From NCBI RefSeq assembly GCF_001941865.1, contig NZ_CP016162.1, positions 4,401,501 through 4,465,500 on the forward strand: a DNA stretch of 64,000 bases, in the 5' to 3' direction. The notes beneath the pieces are model-generated. The model saw nothing but the letters and a program-made list of their open reading frames with translations, made no database searches and was not told where the DNA came from. Both the position numbers and the translations under genes were made by a program. Shown here piece after piece: positions 1 through 8,501 of this stretch. Origin of the DNA: Pseudomonas alcaliphila JAB1 (lineage in GTDB: Bacteria > Pseudomonadota > Gammaproteobacteria > Pseudomonadales > Pseudomonadaceae). How positions within the stretch are numbered: the stretch's first letter is position 1; each line of letters begins with the position of its first letter.

Positions 1-655
1 CGTGGGGCAAGGCGCGGATCTGCGCCTCGCTGCTGGCCAGGCCATCGACCCAGCGCTGGCGCGGTGCGGGGAACATCTGCGCGAACGACTCCTGAAAACC
101 GGGGCGGATGCTGGCCTGGTAACGCAGCTCGGCCAACTCGTCGGTGACCAGGCTGCGGTCGTAGGCGAAGGTGTCCATCAGCCGGCGCATGGTGGCGAAG
201 GACGGCTCATAGCCCCACACATCATCCAGGCCCGGGGTGATCGGAAAGCTCACCCCGGCGCTGCCCATCAGCACCAGCCGGCGCACGCGCTCGGGGTGGC
301 GGATGGCCAGGGCCAGGGCCAGGCCGCCACCGAAGGAGTTACCGACCAGATCGGCCTGCTCGATGCCCAGGGCATCGAGCACGCCAAGCGCGTGTTCGAC
401 CCAGCGCTGTTGGTGGTACTGACCATCGGCCGGGCGTTCGCTGTAGCCGAAGCCCAGCATGTCCGGGGCGATCACCCGGCGACGCTTGGCCAGCTCGGGC
501 ATCACCAGGCGCCAGTTGGCCCAGGCGGTGACGCCGGGGCCGGAGCCGTGGATCATCATCAGCGGGAAGCCTTCGCCGCTGTCGTGCAGGTTGGTGCGAT
601 AGCCGGCGGCGAGGATTTCGCGGCCGATTTCCGGGCTGTTCTGGGGTGCGCTCAT
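1..655 (-). CDS. dmpD: 2-hydroxymuconic semialdehyde hydrolase (3' end outside window)
   Basis: Alpha/beta hydrolase that cleaves the ring-fission product of catechol meta-cleavage to 2-hydroxypent-2,4-dienoate and formate or a short acid. Translation from the ATG at 655 begins MSAPQNSPEIGREI. It shows the oxyanion-loop motif HGSGPG and the nucleophile elbow GNSFGG typical of the DmpD/XylF family. About 218 of the roughly 280 usual residues are present; the C-terminal part, with the catalytic His, lies beyond base 1. The start is 7 bp after the dmpC stop, so it is co-transcribed in the phenol operon. The rest of the lower pathway (dmpEFGHI) would be expected further left and cannot be seen. 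Confidence 0.93.
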   Translation of the reverse strand, partial: MSAPQNSPEIGREILAAGYRTNLHDSGEGFPLMMIHGSGPGVTAWANWRLVMPELAKRRRVIAPDMLGFGYSERPADGQYHQQRWVEHALGVLDALGIEQADLVGNSFGGGLALALAIRHPERVRRLVLMGSAGVSFPITPGLDDVWGYEPSFATMRRLMDTFAYDRSLVTDELAELRYQASIRPGFQESFAQMFPAPRQRWVDGLASSEAQIRALPH

Positions 656-662
656 CACGGCC

Positions 663-2123
663 TCACAACTTCACACAGATGTTTTTCAGTTCGGTGTAGA
701 ACTCCAGCGAGTGCACACCCCCTTCCCGACCGATCCCGGATTGCTTGCTGCCGCCGAAGGCGGTGCGCAGATCGCGCAGGAACCAACTGTTGACCCAGAC
801 GATGCCGGCCTCCAACTGCCCGGCGACGCGGTGCGCGCGCGAGGTGTTCTCGGTCCAGATGGTCGCCGCCAGGCCATAGGGTAGGCTATTGGCCAACTCG
901 ACGGCTTCTTCCTCGCGGTCGAACGGGCGGATATGGCAGCAGGGCCCGAAGATTTCCTCGGTGACCACCGCGGCACCGTCGGCCAAGCCGGTCCAGATGG
1001 TCGGTTGCACCCAGGCGCCGCCAGCCAGTTCGGCCGGCATCTCGGGCACGCCGCCGCCGGTGACCACTGTGGCGCCCTCATCAACCGCCTTCTGGTAATA
1101 GGAGAGGACCTTCTCGCGGTGCTGCAGGCTGATCAACGGGCCGAAGTTGGCCTGCGGGTCATCCGGCGTACCTATCACCAGGCTCTCGGCGCCGGCCTTG
1201 AGGCGGGCGACAAACTCATCGAAGATCGGCCGCTCGACATACAGGCGCTCGGTGCCCAGGCAGACCTGGCCGCCGTTGGCGAACACCGACCGCATGCTGC
1301 CTTCGATGGCCTTGTCCAGGTCGCAGTCGGCGAAGACGATGCCGGCGTTCTTGCCGCCCAGTTCGAAGGACACCGGCCGCACACCCTTGGCCGCCGCGCG
1401 CATGATCGCCTCGCCGGTGCGGGTTTCGCCGGTGAAGGTGATGGCGTTGACGTCCGGGTGCTCGGTGAGGAAGGCGCCGGCCGAATCCGGGCCGAAGCCA
1501 TGCACCACGTTGTACACCCCAGCCGGCACGCCGGCCGCCTGCATCACCTCGCCGAGCAGCGCGGTAGTCAGTGGGGTTTCCTCCGAGGGCTTGACCACCA
1601 CCGTGTTGCCGCAGGCCAGGGCCGGGCCGACCTTCCAGGTCATCAGCAGTAGCGGCAGGTTCCACGGGCTGATCACCCCGATCACCCCCTTGGGGCGGCG
1701 CACCGCGTAGTTGATCGCGCCACTACCATCCGGCGTGGCCATCTCGAAGGCTTCGGTGGCGACGTTCTTCAGTAGGTCGGCGAAGACCTTGAAGTTGGCC
1801 GCACCGCGCGGGATGTCGATATGGCTGGCGAGCGACTTGGGCTTGCCGGTATCCAGGCATTCGGCCTCGAGGAACTCGTCGAAACGTGCGGTGATGCCGT
1901 CGGCCACGCGGTGCAGGATCTCCGCCCGCTCGCTCACGCTCATCTTGCCCCAGGGGCCTTTCAGCGCGGCGCGTGCGGCCTGCACCGCTGCGTCGACTTC
2001 GGCGCGACCAGCTTCGTGAACACGGGCAATCACCTGGCCATTAGCGGGGTTGACGTCCTCGAAGGTGCGGCCGCTAGCCGAGCCGACGAAGGCGCCGTTA
2101 ATGAAGTGCTTGATCTCTTTCAT
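663..2123 (-). CDS. dmpC: 2-hydroxymuconic semialdehyde dehydrogenase
   Basis: NAD-dependent aldehyde dehydrogenase of 486 residues, the usual length for DmpC/XylG. It oxidises 2-hydroxymuconic semialdehyde to 4-oxalocrotonate, the dehydrogenative branch of meta-cleavage. Visible motifs are the glutamate segment FELGGKNAG and the catalytic cysteine segment GGQVCLGTERLYVE. It lies between dmpB (37 bp upstream) and dmpD (7 bp downstream) on the same strand. Having both C and D lets the pathway handle unsubstituted and methyl-substituted intermediates by either branch. Identity is secure from sequence and operon context. Confidence 0.96.
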   Translation of the reverse strand: MKEIKHFINGAFVGSASGRTFEDVNPANGQVIARVHEAGRAEVDAAVQAARAALKGPWGKMSVSERAEILHRVADGITARFDEFLEAECLDTGKPKSLASHIDIPRGAANFKVFADLLKNVATEAFEMATPDGSGAINYAVRRPKGVIGVISPWNLPLLLMTWKVGPALACGNTVVVKPSEETPLTTALLGEVMQAAGVPAGVYNVVHGFGPDSAGAFLTEHPDVNAITFTGETRTGEAIMRAAAKGVRPVSFELGGKNAGIVFADCDLDKAIEGSMRSVFANGGQVCLGTERLYVERPIFDEFVARLKAGAESLVIGTPDDPQANFGPLISLQHREKVLSYYQKAVDEGATVVTGGGVPEMPAELAGGAWVQPTIWTGLADGAAVVTEEIFGPCCHIRPFDREEEAVELANSLPYGLAATIWTENTSRAHRVAGQLEAGIVWVNSWFLRDLRTAFGGSKQSGIGREGGVHSLEFYTELKNICVKL

Positions 2124-2159
2124 CTATGCAATCTCTGCAAAAGGTCAGACAGGCTGGTT

Positions 2160-3083
2160 TCAGGTCAGCACGGTCAGGAAACGTTCGTTGAGCACCCGGT
2201 CGTGGTAAAAAATGGCCTTGCCCAGGTCCTTGGCCAGCCAGGTCACGGGCTTGTGATCCTGGTAGTTGTAATCGCCGCCACAGAACACCTCGTTGCGGTT
2301 GCCCGAAGGGTCGAAGAAGTAGATGGTCTTGCCGTGAGTCAGGCCGTGGCGGGTCGGGCCTATGTCGATGGAGGTATCGGTCATGGAGATCAGGTCGGCT
2401 GCGCGCAGCACGTCCTCCCAGGTTTCCAGGAAGAACGACACATGGTGGAACTTGCCCTTCTCCGGGCAATGGATGAAGGCCACGTCGTGCGCTTTGGTCG
2501 ACAGGCTGAGGAACTGCGCGACGCGGGTGCCGTCGTCGTCGATCACCTGCTCGGCCAGGTAGAAACCGAGCACCTCGGTGAACAGCTCATAGGTGGCTTG
2601 CAGCTCATCGCCATACATCAGGCAGTGGTCGAAACGCACCGCACGCATGCCTTTGAGGTTGCGCGGCCAGGCCTCCGGGTTGACCTCGGCCAAGCCCCAT
2701 TTGCCGGTGTACTCCTTGTCCGCATAGAGCTCGAAGAAGTGCCCGGACGGTGCCCGGAAGCGCACCCGTCGGCCACACCCCTTGAGTTCGCCGGCGGCGA
2801 TACTCTCGACCAGACAGCCATAGTTGAGCAGGTCCTCGGTGAGGCGGTTCAGGCAGTCCTCGTCGAGCACCTTGAAGCCCATGAAATCCATGCCCGGCTG
2901 ATCGGCCTCGCGCAGCACCACGGAGAATTTGTCGACCTCGGTCCAGGCCTTCAGGTAGACGCGCCCTTGCTCGTCGCGGTCCATTTCGATCAGACCGAGC
3001 AGGTCGCGGTAGTGGGCCAGGGCGCTCTCCAGGTTCAGTACGCGAAGCTGGACGTGACCGGGGCGCATTACGCCTTTTTTCAT
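2160..3083 (-). CDS. dmpB: Catechol 2,3-dioxygenase (extradiol)
   Basis: Iron(II)-dependent extradiol dioxygenase of 307 residues, the standard XylE/DmpB length, opening catechol to 2-hydroxymuconic semialdehyde. It has two vicinal-oxygen-chelate halves. Visible family segments include GHVQLRV near the N-terminus, [10 protein letters not shown] with the first C-terminal His ligand, HHVSFFLE with the second, and GNRNEVF with the Glu ligand. The chosen ATG at 3083 overlaps the dmpQ stop by four bases, a sign of translational coupling; the open frame continues upstream without a good start. An AACAACAA motif lies at 3105-3112, just upstream of the start, and could be a Crc/Hfq target. Confidence 0.97.
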   Translation of the reverse strand: MKKGVMRPGHVQLRVLNLESALAHYRDLLGLIEMDRDEQGRVYLKAWTEVDKFSVVLREADQPGMDFMGFKVLDEDCLNRLTEDLLNYGCLVESIAAGELKGCGRRVRFRAPSGHFFELYADKEYTGKWGLAEVNPEAWPRNLKGMRAVRFDHCLMYGDELQATYELFTEVLGFYLAEQVIDDDGTRVAQFLSLSTKAHDVAFIHCPEKGKFHHVSFFLETWEDVLRAADLISMTDTSIDIGPTRHGLTHGKTIYFFDPSGNRNEVFCGGDYNYQDHKPVTWLAKDLGKAIFYHDRVLNERFLTVLT

Positions 3084-3418
3084 GACGACACCTCTTGCTG
3101 GTTCTTGTTGTTGTGGTCGCCCGGGCCTTGGCGGCGCAGGCATTCGATGCTCAGGTCAGTCTGGGGAAACAGTTGGCATGCCAGTGCCAGGCCCTGCTTG
3201 GCCGCCTCCGGCGGCACATGGCTGCAACTCATCTTGTGGCACTGGTAGGTGCCGCTCAGCACGCGCACCTTGCACAGCCCGCAGCCGCCGCCGCGGCAAC
3301 CCACCGGCACGCAGCGCTTGCCCTGTTGCTCCATCGCCCTCAGCACCGACTGGCCGGGCAGGCAACGGAAGGTCTGGCCGCTGAGGGTTTCGCGAATCTC
3401 ATAACCGGCATGGTTCAT
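3080..3418 (-). CDS. dmpQ: Chloroplast-type [2Fe-2S] ferredoxin that reactivates catechol 2,3-dioxygenase
   Basis: 112-residue plant-type ferredoxin of the DmpQ/XylT group. The cluster ligands are seen as CRGGGCGLC (C-x4-C-x2-C) plus a later Cys in the ACQLF segment. In this family the protein reduces the oxidised active-site iron of the adjacent catechol 2,3-dioxygenase, protecting it from inactivation by substituted catechols. It sits 8 bp after dmpP and overlaps dmpB by 4 bp, which fits this partner role. Confidence 0.93.
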   Translation of the reverse strand: MNHAGYEIRETLSGQTFRCLPGQSVLRAMEQQGKRCVPVGCRGGGCGLCKVRVLSGTYQCHKMSCSHVPPEAAKQGLALACQLFPQTDLSIECLRRQGPGDHNNKNQQEVSS

Positions 3419-3426
3419 GGCTTACC

Positions 3427-4488
3427 TCAGATGCGCTTGAACAGGGCCGAACGGGTGCTCTCGCCGGCACCATCGGCGGCGGTGTAGAAGCGCTCCATAA
3501 AGATGTCGCGCTCGAACAAGCGACCTTGCATCAGGGTGGTGATGGCCGCGTCGATCATCGGCGGTGGGCCGCACAGGTAGGCTTTCTGCCCGCCGAAGCG
3601 GCCGTCGAAATGCGCCTTGGCGGCGTCGTGGACGAAGCCCTTGAAACCCTGCCATTCGGGATCGTCGTTGGCCTGGTTGAGTGCCGGCACGTAACTGAAG
3701 TTGGGGTGGCGCGCGGCCAGTTCCTCGAACAGTTCGCAGTTGTACAGCTCGGCGCGGTTGCGCGCGCCCTGGAACAGGGTGATCCGCCGCGTATCGCCGC
3801 GTTCAAGCAGATCGAGGATCATCGACTGCGGGCTCGATAAGCCCGAGCCGCCGGCGATGAAGATCAGGTCGCCGGCCTGCGAATCGCGCACGAAGAACTG
3901 CCCATAAGGCCCGGACAGCTCCACCGCGTCGCCGACTTTCAGTTGCTTGTGGATAAAGCCGGTGGCCGCACCGCCCTCGACCAGGCGCACGTGCAACTCG
4001 ACTTCGTCGTTCCGGCTCGGCGGGTTGGCCAGCGAGAAGGCGCGGGTGCCGTCGATGCCCGGCAATGCCAGGTTGACGTACTGCCCGGCCTGGAACGGCA
4101 TGGGCCGATCCAGCTTGATGTGCAGGCCCTTGATGGTCGGCGACAGGTCAACCAGGGCGCTGACCACCCCCCGGTAATCCTCCACCGGATGGCCGAGGAA
4201 GTCCGGGTCGGCATCGACGTCGGCTTCGATCACCAGGTCGGACAGCGGAATGGCGCAGCAGGCCAGCACCTTGCGCTCGTCGCGCTCGATGTCCATCAGG
4301 GCGAACGGCGAGGCTTCGCCGATATCCACTTCGCCCTCGACCACCTGCACCTTGCAGGTGGCGCAGGTGCCGTGGCCGCAGGCGAACGGCAGCCAGACGC
4401 CCTGGCGCAGAGCGGCCTGGAGGATGGTCTGGCCGTCCTCCACTTCGATCACTTCGCCGGTCGGTTCAATGGTGACGTTGTAACTCAT
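3427..4488 (-). CDS. dmpP: Phenol hydroxylase reductase component P5
   Basis: 353-residue electron-transfer component of the multicomponent phenol hydroxylase. An N-terminal [2Fe-2S] ferredoxin domain (about residues 1-95, motif CGHGTCATCKVQVVEG with a later Cys in LACC) is followed by FAD-binding (about 100-200, RAFSLANPP) and NAD-binding (about 205-353, GGSGLSSPQ and CGPPPMI) domains. It passes electrons from NADH to the di-iron oxygenase DmpLNO. The gene begins 10 bp after dmpO. Length and domain order match DmpP closely. Confidence 0.96.
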   Translation of the reverse strand: MSYNVTIEPTGEVIEVEDGQTILQAALRQGVWLPFACGHGTCATCKVQVVEGEVDIGEASPFALMDIERDERKVLACCAIPLSDLVIEADVDADPDFLGHPVEDYRGVVSALVDLSPTIKGLHIKLDRPMPFQAGQYVNLALPGIDGTRAFSLANPPSRNDEVELHVRLVEGGAATGFIHKQLKVGDAVELSGPYGQFFVRDSQAGDLIFIAGGSGLSSPQSMILDLLERGDTRRITLFQGARNRAELYNCELFEELAARHPNFSYVPALNQANDDPEWQGFKGFVHDAAKAHFDGRFGGQKAYLCGPPPMIDAAITTLMQGRLFERDIFMERFYTAADGAGESTRSALFKRI

Positions 4489-4498
4489 GACACACCTC

Positions 4499-4858
4499 TC
4501 AGCTGCACGAACCCTGGATGCCGTTCAGGCCCGGGGTGTTCAGACGCAGCATGCTTTTGTGGTCGATGCCGTTGGCTTCCAGGCTAGCGGCGTAGTCCGG
4601 GGTGAATGGCTGATCGTTCAGCTGCCAGAGCGCCTGGCTGAAATCGATCTTCGCGCTGTCCGGATGGGCGTGGATCGCGGGCTTGAGCACCTGCTCGAGG
4701 AACTCGGCAAAGGGCATGCCGGGGGCTACCAAGAACGCGAGCGCGGAGCAGTACATCAGGTGCTCTTCCCAGTAGAGGTAGAGCAGTTGCATGCCGTTGA
4801 AGTTGGCCTGCACATCCCGTGGCGTGGCAGTGTATTCGCCGATTGAGTTGACAGTCAT
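4499..4858 (-). CDS. dmpO: Phenol hydroxylase component P4 (gamma subunit of oxygenase)
   Basis: 119-residue small subunit of the phenol hydroxylase oxygenase (alpha-beta-gamma)2 assembly, characteristic of the DmpO/TomA4/PhhO family by length and by its place between N and P. It has no cofactor of its own. A 67-bp gap separates it from dmpN, and an AAGAACAA motif (plus-strand 4871-4878) lies just upstream of the start, overlapping the region expected for ribosome binding, so translational control by Crc/Hfq is possible. Confidence 0.93.
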   Translation of the reverse strand: MTVNSIGEYTATPRDVQANFNGMQLLYLYWEEHLMYCSALAFLVAPGMPFAEFLEQVLKPAIHAHPDSAKIDFSQALWQLNDQPFTPDYAASLEANGIDHKSMLRLNTPGLNGIQGSCS

Positions 4859-4925
4859 GATCGAACCCTCTTGTTCTTGGAATGGCTCAGGGGCGGTGCT
4901 TCACCCCTGAGCGGCTGGCGCTGCC

Positions 4926-6479
4926 TCAGGCGGCGTCCAGGTTCTTGTCCGCCGGGGCGGCAGTTGGTGGGGTCTGACCTTTCAGGGCCAGCCAGCGCTG
5001 GTGCTCGGGCGAGCCCAGGTACTCCAAATTGTCCACGCCGCTTTTGATGTGGTAGTACTTCTGCACCACCGTCTCGACATCCCCGCCTTCGCAGTTGCCC
5101 TGGTAGATCTGGTGCACCGGCAGCCAGGCCTGGATGTACTTCACCGGCTCGTTCTTGAAGATGTCGCAGCAGCCATCCGAGCAGAAGTGATAGCGCTCCC
5201 CCTCGTGCACCAGGCTGCGCAGGCTGAGCTTGGTCGGATCGTCCGGCTCGGTGAAAATCGCCGGTACCTGGCACACCTGGCAGAGGTGCGGCAGGGTGTC
5301 GTTGTAGAAGCGCTCACCCTTGGCCTGCTGCTCACGCCAGAACTCGAAGCGCGGGCGGTAGTATTTGTCGAAGGTGTCCGGGTATTTCTCCGACAGCCAG
5401 TTCAGTTCCTCGTCACCGGGTATCCAGGTATGGAAGTTGGTGGCCTTGCTGTATTGATAGAAGGCCCCCCACACCTGGTGGGTGATGTGCTCCTTGCCGA
5501 TGGTGGTCTGCTCGACGTATTTCGGCGGCCGGATGCCATAGCGCTCCAGATCCTTGAACAGCGCGCCACCGGCCTGCTCGAAGTAGACCCCCCAGGCCTC
5601 AGACCAGGACATCACTTTGTTCGGCAGCATGTAGTCCATCATCATGCCGATCAGGGTCAGCAGGCGGTAACCGCGCCAGAACCACTTATCGATCCAGCGC
5701 TGGATGATGGGCACGTTGTCTTCATGCTGTTCGAGCATGAACTTGATCACTTCCAGACCCAGGGTCATGTGCCGCGCCTCGTCCGACTGCGCGGAGAAAC
5801 CGAAGGTGACCGTGGCCATATCGCCGTTGTAGGCGGCACCGGACATGAAGGGTACGAACAACAGGTTGGTCAGCACGTACTCGAAGGAGAACGAGACGGC
5901 GGTGAGGAACTCGAACGGACCGGCGGTCCGCGCATCGTCCATAAAGGACTTGGGTACCGAGAGGAACCAGACCCGGTCGTACATGTGGGCGAAGTCATGC
6001 AAACCATCGAAGTGCTTGTTGTAATGGCTCATGGCGTGGACTTGCGTCTGCACATGGCGCAGCTCGTCGATCGCCTGCATCTGACAGGCGACCCGCGCAC
6101 CGGCGCCACTGAACTGCCGGCCAACCCGCGAGAAGCCCTGGAAGGCCTGGTATTCCAGCGGTGAAACGCCGGTGAGGAACAGCTTCAGGGCGTTGACGTA
6201 GCGCGCATCGGAAATGTTCTGATGACCATTGTTCTGGGCAAAGGCGTCGAAGATCGCGTAGAGCTTCTTCTCTTTCTCCGCCTGGTATTTCCAGTAGCTG
6301 TCCATGGTCAGGCGGAAGGGGTCTTCCCACTTGTCCCAGTCGGTGATCTTGATGCCCTCGAAGTGCTCCAGCGGGAACACGTCTTCTTTCTTCTGGTAGG
6401 TCGTTTCCCAGGCCAGATCGCGGGTCAGGTAGCGGTATTTGTCTTTCAGGTTGAGGCGTTTCTTGTTGTGGGTAGCCAT
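4926..6479 (-). CDS. dmpN: Phenol hydroxylase component P3, di-iron oxygenase alpha subunit
   Basis: 517-residue catalytic subunit of the bacterial multicomponent monooxygenase. The di-iron ligands are visible as Glu109 (PLEYQ), Glu139-x-x-His142 (DELRH), Glu200 and Glu234-x-x-His237 (SDEARH). It hydroxylates phenol and methylphenols to catechols using O2 and electrons from DmpP. A C-terminal Cys-rich stretch (residues about 400-445, CQVCQ and CSDGCCDIF) is the zinc-binding region typical of the family. I chose the ATG at 6479 (MATHNKKRLN), 11 bp after dmpM, instead of a start 24 bp further upstream, because the length then equals the family's. Confidence 0.97.
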   Translation of the reverse strand: MATHNKKRLNLKDKYRYLTRDLAWETTYQKKEDVFPLEHFEGIKITDWDKWEDPFRLTMDSYWKYQAEKEKKLYAIFDAFAQNNGHQNISDARYVNALKLFLTGVSPLEYQAFQGFSRVGRQFSGAGARVACQMQAIDELRHVQTQVHAMSHYNKHFDGLHDFAHMYDRVWFLSVPKSFMDDARTAGPFEFLTAVSFSFEYVLTNLLFVPFMSGAAYNGDMATVTFGFSAQSDEARHMTLGLEVIKFMLEQHEDNVPIIQRWIDKWFWRGYRLLTLIGMMMDYMLPNKVMSWSEAWGVYFEQAGGALFKDLERYGIRPPKYVEQTTIGKEHITHQVWGAFYQYSKATNFHTWIPGDEELNWLSEKYPDTFDKYYRPRFEFWREQQAKGERFYNDTLPHLCQVCQVPAIFTEPDDPTKLSLRSLVHEGERYHFCSDGCCDIFKNEPVKYIQAWLPVHQIYQGNCEGGDVETVVQKYYHIKSGVDNLEYLGSPEHQRWLALKGQTPPTAAPADKNLDAA

Positions 6480-6490
6480 GAGCTTGTCTC

Positions 6491-6763
6491 CTAGTTCTTC
6501 CACTCGAGGACGAAGCGGTCATCGTCCTCGTCGACGTTGCCGCCGATGGTGATTACGTCCACCAGCATTTCCTGGACGTCCCAGGCGCGGCCGAGGTTCT
6601 CTTCCACGGTTTCCCTGCGGATCTCCAGGCGCTTCTCGGCCTCGATACGGATCATCGCCGGGTGGTGCTGGACGACGGCGTGGGGGTTGTCCTGGATGAT
6701 CGCTTCCACCAGGTAACGCGCGTTGTCGTTATCCTGGAAGGCGATGTAGACGAGTGATGACAT
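6491..6763 (-). CDS. dmpM: Phenol hydroxylase component P2, regulatory/effector protein
   Basis: 90-residue cofactor-less effector protein (MSSLVYIAFQDNDNARYLVEAI). In the family it binds the oxygenase and couples electron delivery to O2 activation. Length, sequence and placement between dmpL (3 bp away) and dmpN (11 bp away) match DmpM. Essential for activity in related systems. Confidence 0.95.
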   Translation of the reverse strand: MSSLVYIAFQDNDNARYLVEAIIQDNPHAVVQHHPAMIRIEAEKRLEIRRETVEENLGRAWDVQEMLVDVITIGGNVDEDDDRFVLEWKN

Positions 6764-6766
6764 GCT

Positions 6767-7762
6767 TTATTCCTCGCGGCTTTTCAGGCCGATTTTCTGC
6801 AGGCGAGTAGCGAAGGCGCTGCGGACTTCATCCAGCGCGGCGATACCGGTGGCTTCCTCGGCCAGGGGCAACAATGCCTCGTAGGCACGCGGCTCCCAGA
6901 CCTCCAGCCAGGCCTGCACCTGCTCACGGTTAGCGTCATTTTCGGCAAGCACGGTCTTGAACATGGCGTCGACCCAGCGCGTGCTTTCGCCGTACCAGTC
7001 GCGCATGAACTCGGTGAGCATGGCCACATCGCTGCCACCGTTCTCTGTGAGCCATTGGTCGAAGCGCTGGTACATCAGCGGCTGCAGCAAGCCGTCGAGC
7101 ACCAGGTTCTGCGCCAGGCCCAACTCGAACCAGTCGCGGATCACGAAGCTGTCTTCGACGTAGCGACGCAGGCCCTGCCAGATCGGGTCGTCGAGCCAAT
7201 AGGCCTTGGCTTGATCCAACGCCTCGCCGGTGCCGCCATCGAGCAGCAGGCCGATGCGCGAGAGGTACTGGCCCATGCCCAGGCGGTCCATCGCCTGGTA
7301 GATGTGCATCTGGGTCACGGTGGCGGCGATGCTGTCGCCGGCGATGCTGCTGTTATTCATGTTGGCGCCCAGCTCGGCATGCCGCAGCGGCACCAAGCAG
7401 CGCAGCAGCTTGGCCTGCAACTCGGCCGGCAGACGGCTCAGCAGCTCACGCTTTTCGCAGAAGCCATAGGCGTGTTCGGTGGCTTCCTGCATCCGCGCGC
7501 GGGTCTGCACATAGGCGCCGTAGTAGAATTGGCGGGGGTCGGTGACCTTGTGCCAATCGGTCATGCGGATCGCCGTGCGGGTCGGATCGTGCAGCTCGTG
7601 CTGCGGGTCCCACAGCGGGCGATAGTGAAAGTTGGTGACCGCTTCGATGTCGTAGCTGGCTTCCTGATAACGGCTAGCCGGCTTGTCGCCGAAGCGCCGT
7701 TGCAGGTTGCCGTAGGTCTGGCGGATCGGATCCACCGTATTGGTCTTTATCTCTACGCTCAT
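6767..7762 (-). CDS. dmpL: Phenol hydroxylase component P1, oxygenase beta subunit
   Basis: 331-residue beta subunit of the oxygenase, structurally related to DmpN but lacking di-iron ligands. I chose the ATG at 7762 (MSVEIKTNTVDPIRQTYGN), because it gives the family length of 331. An in-frame extension to 7849 would overlap dmpK by 35 bases. An AACAACAA followed by GAGGG lies immediately upstream (plus-strand 7778-7785), combining the ribosome-binding region with a Crc/Hfq-type motif. Confidence 0.96.
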   Translation of the reverse strand: MSVEIKTNTVDPIRQTYGNLQRRFGDKPASRYQEASYDIEAVTNFHYRPLWDPQHELHDPTRTAIRMTDWHKVTDPRQFYYGAYVQTRARMQEATEHAYGFCEKRELLSRLPAELQAKLLRCLVPLRHAELGANMNNSSIAGDSIAATVTQMHIYQAMDRLGMGQYLSRIGLLLDGGTGEALDQAKAYWLDDPIWQGLRRYVEDSFVIRDWFELGLAQNLVLDGLLQPLMYQRFDQWLTENGGSDVAMLTEFMRDWYGESTRWVDAMFKTVLAENDANREQVQAWLEVWEPRAYEALLPLAEEATGIAALDEVRSAFATRLQKIGLKSREE

Positions 7763-7814
7763 ATCAACCGTACCCTCTTGTTGTTGGATGCCCATCTGCC
7801 TGTCGGCAGGGTTC

Positions 7815-8084
7815 TCAGCCCGGGTCTTTCGGCAAGCGGCGACCGACATCGCCGAAGCGCCACTTGACCATGTCGTCGTCCACCGCCTTGGCCATCGCTT
7901 CGTCCATTGCCACCACGCGGTTGTGCTGGCAAAACTTCACGAAGGCGTCTTGCGGCAGCACCAACTCGACGAACAACTCAGGGTGGCCAAGGGCAAAATC
8001 GAACTCGACGAACTTGGCTTCTGGTTCGCTGCGCACCCGGACAAACCGGGTCAGCTGATCGAAGGGAATCTCTGGGTCTTTCAT
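7815..8084 (-). CDS. dmpK: Phenol hydroxylase assembly protein P0
   Basis: 89-residue first gene of the phenol operon, of the DmpK family. In related systems P0 is not part of the active enzyme in vitro but is needed in vivo, probably for iron insertion into the oxygenase. It is about 30 nt downstream of the inferred transcription start of the sigma-54 promoter at 8125-8139. Spacing to dmpL is 52 bp. Confidence 0.94.
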   Translation of the reverse strand: MKDPEIPFDQLTRFVRVRSEPEAKFVEFDFALGHPELFVELVLPQDAFVKFCQHNRVVAMDEAMAKAVDDDMVKWRFGDVGRRLPKDPG

Positions 8085-8124
8085 CTCGGCCGGTTCCTGG
8101 CTGGTTGCTGGCCAAGGCGCTAAC

Positions 8125-8139
8125 GCAACGCCTGTGCCA
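8125..8139 (-). promoter_or_regulatory. Sigma-54 (-24/-12) promoter Po of the dmp operon
   Basis: Minus-strand TGGCACAGGCGTTGC matches the sigma-54 consensus TGGCAC-N5-TTGC exactly. The -12 GC lies near 8125-8126, so transcription should begin near 8113-8114, about 30 nt before the dmpK ATG. An identical 15-bp element lies at 20513-20527. Confidence 0.93.
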
Positions 8140-8182
8140 AGGCGCCAAAAAAGAAGATAAGTATCTGTATTTAAATGATTTT

Positions 8183-8195
8183 TAATTTATTGATC
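8183..8195 (-). promoter_or_regulatory. IHF-like site between UAS and Po
   Basis: Minus-strand GATCAATAAATTA agrees with the IHF consensus WATCAANNNNTTR except at the first base. It sits in the AT-rich stretch 8150-8195 between promoter and UAS, where IHF bends DNA in DmpR/XylR-type promoters. Confidence 0.65.
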
Positions 8196-8238
8196 GGCAC
8201 CTGCGAGACGCCGTGAAGGCAGGCGCCACACGGGCTTT

Positions 8239-8284
8239 TTGAGCATTTGCTCAATTGCTTCGCCGCACTTGAGCAAATGCTCAC
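8239..8284. promoter_or_regulatory. dmpR UAS: Two DmpR upstream activating sequences
   Basis: Two 16-bp near-palindromes exactly 30 bp apart: TTGAGCATTTGCTCAA at 8239-8254 and TTGAGCAAATGCTCAC at 8269-8284. They lie 100-160 bp upstream of the -12/-24 element. Sequence, number and spacing fit the UAS pair bound by DmpR/XylR-family activators. They also sit upstream of dmpR itself. Confidence 0.88.
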
Positions 8285-8501
8285 AGCCCCTGTGCAGGGC
8301 AACCGATGGCACACCCCAGAGACTCGCGCCTTTCATCATTTGGTTGACTTTCATCTGCCGAAAAAGGCGAATATGGTGAGTTGGCGTTGCGCCAACACGG
8401 CCGGAAAGGCCGCCTGGAGTGTTCGCTGAATACATCGACTGCCGTGTGCTTTCCAGGTGTTTCAGCGCCCCCTACAACAATAAATCAGGGGATTTGAGTT
8501 C

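Larger units (their letters stand above)
8085..8501. other. dmpK-dmpR divergent intergenic control region
   Basis: A 417-bp gap without a gene. It contains the sigma-54 promoter, IHF-like site and UAS pair annotated separately. The dmpR promoter should lie between 8285 and 8475; TTGACT at 8344-8349 is a possible -35, with only a weak -10 (GAATAT, 8369-8374, 19-bp spacing), so it is not called. AACAATAA at 8476-8483, 18 nt before the dmpR ATG, is a Crc/Hfq-type motif. Confidence 0.6.

Noticed and set aside
1821..3248. Long plus-strand open frame opposite dmpC/dmpB
   Set aside because: It is the antisense of well-recognised dmp genes in GC-rich DNA, has no ribosome-binding site, and its protein is low-complexity Val/Gly/His-rich.
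8341..8374. TTGACT and GAATAT as a dmpR sigma-70 promoter
   Set aside because: Spacing of 19 bp and a poor -10 make it too weak to call.
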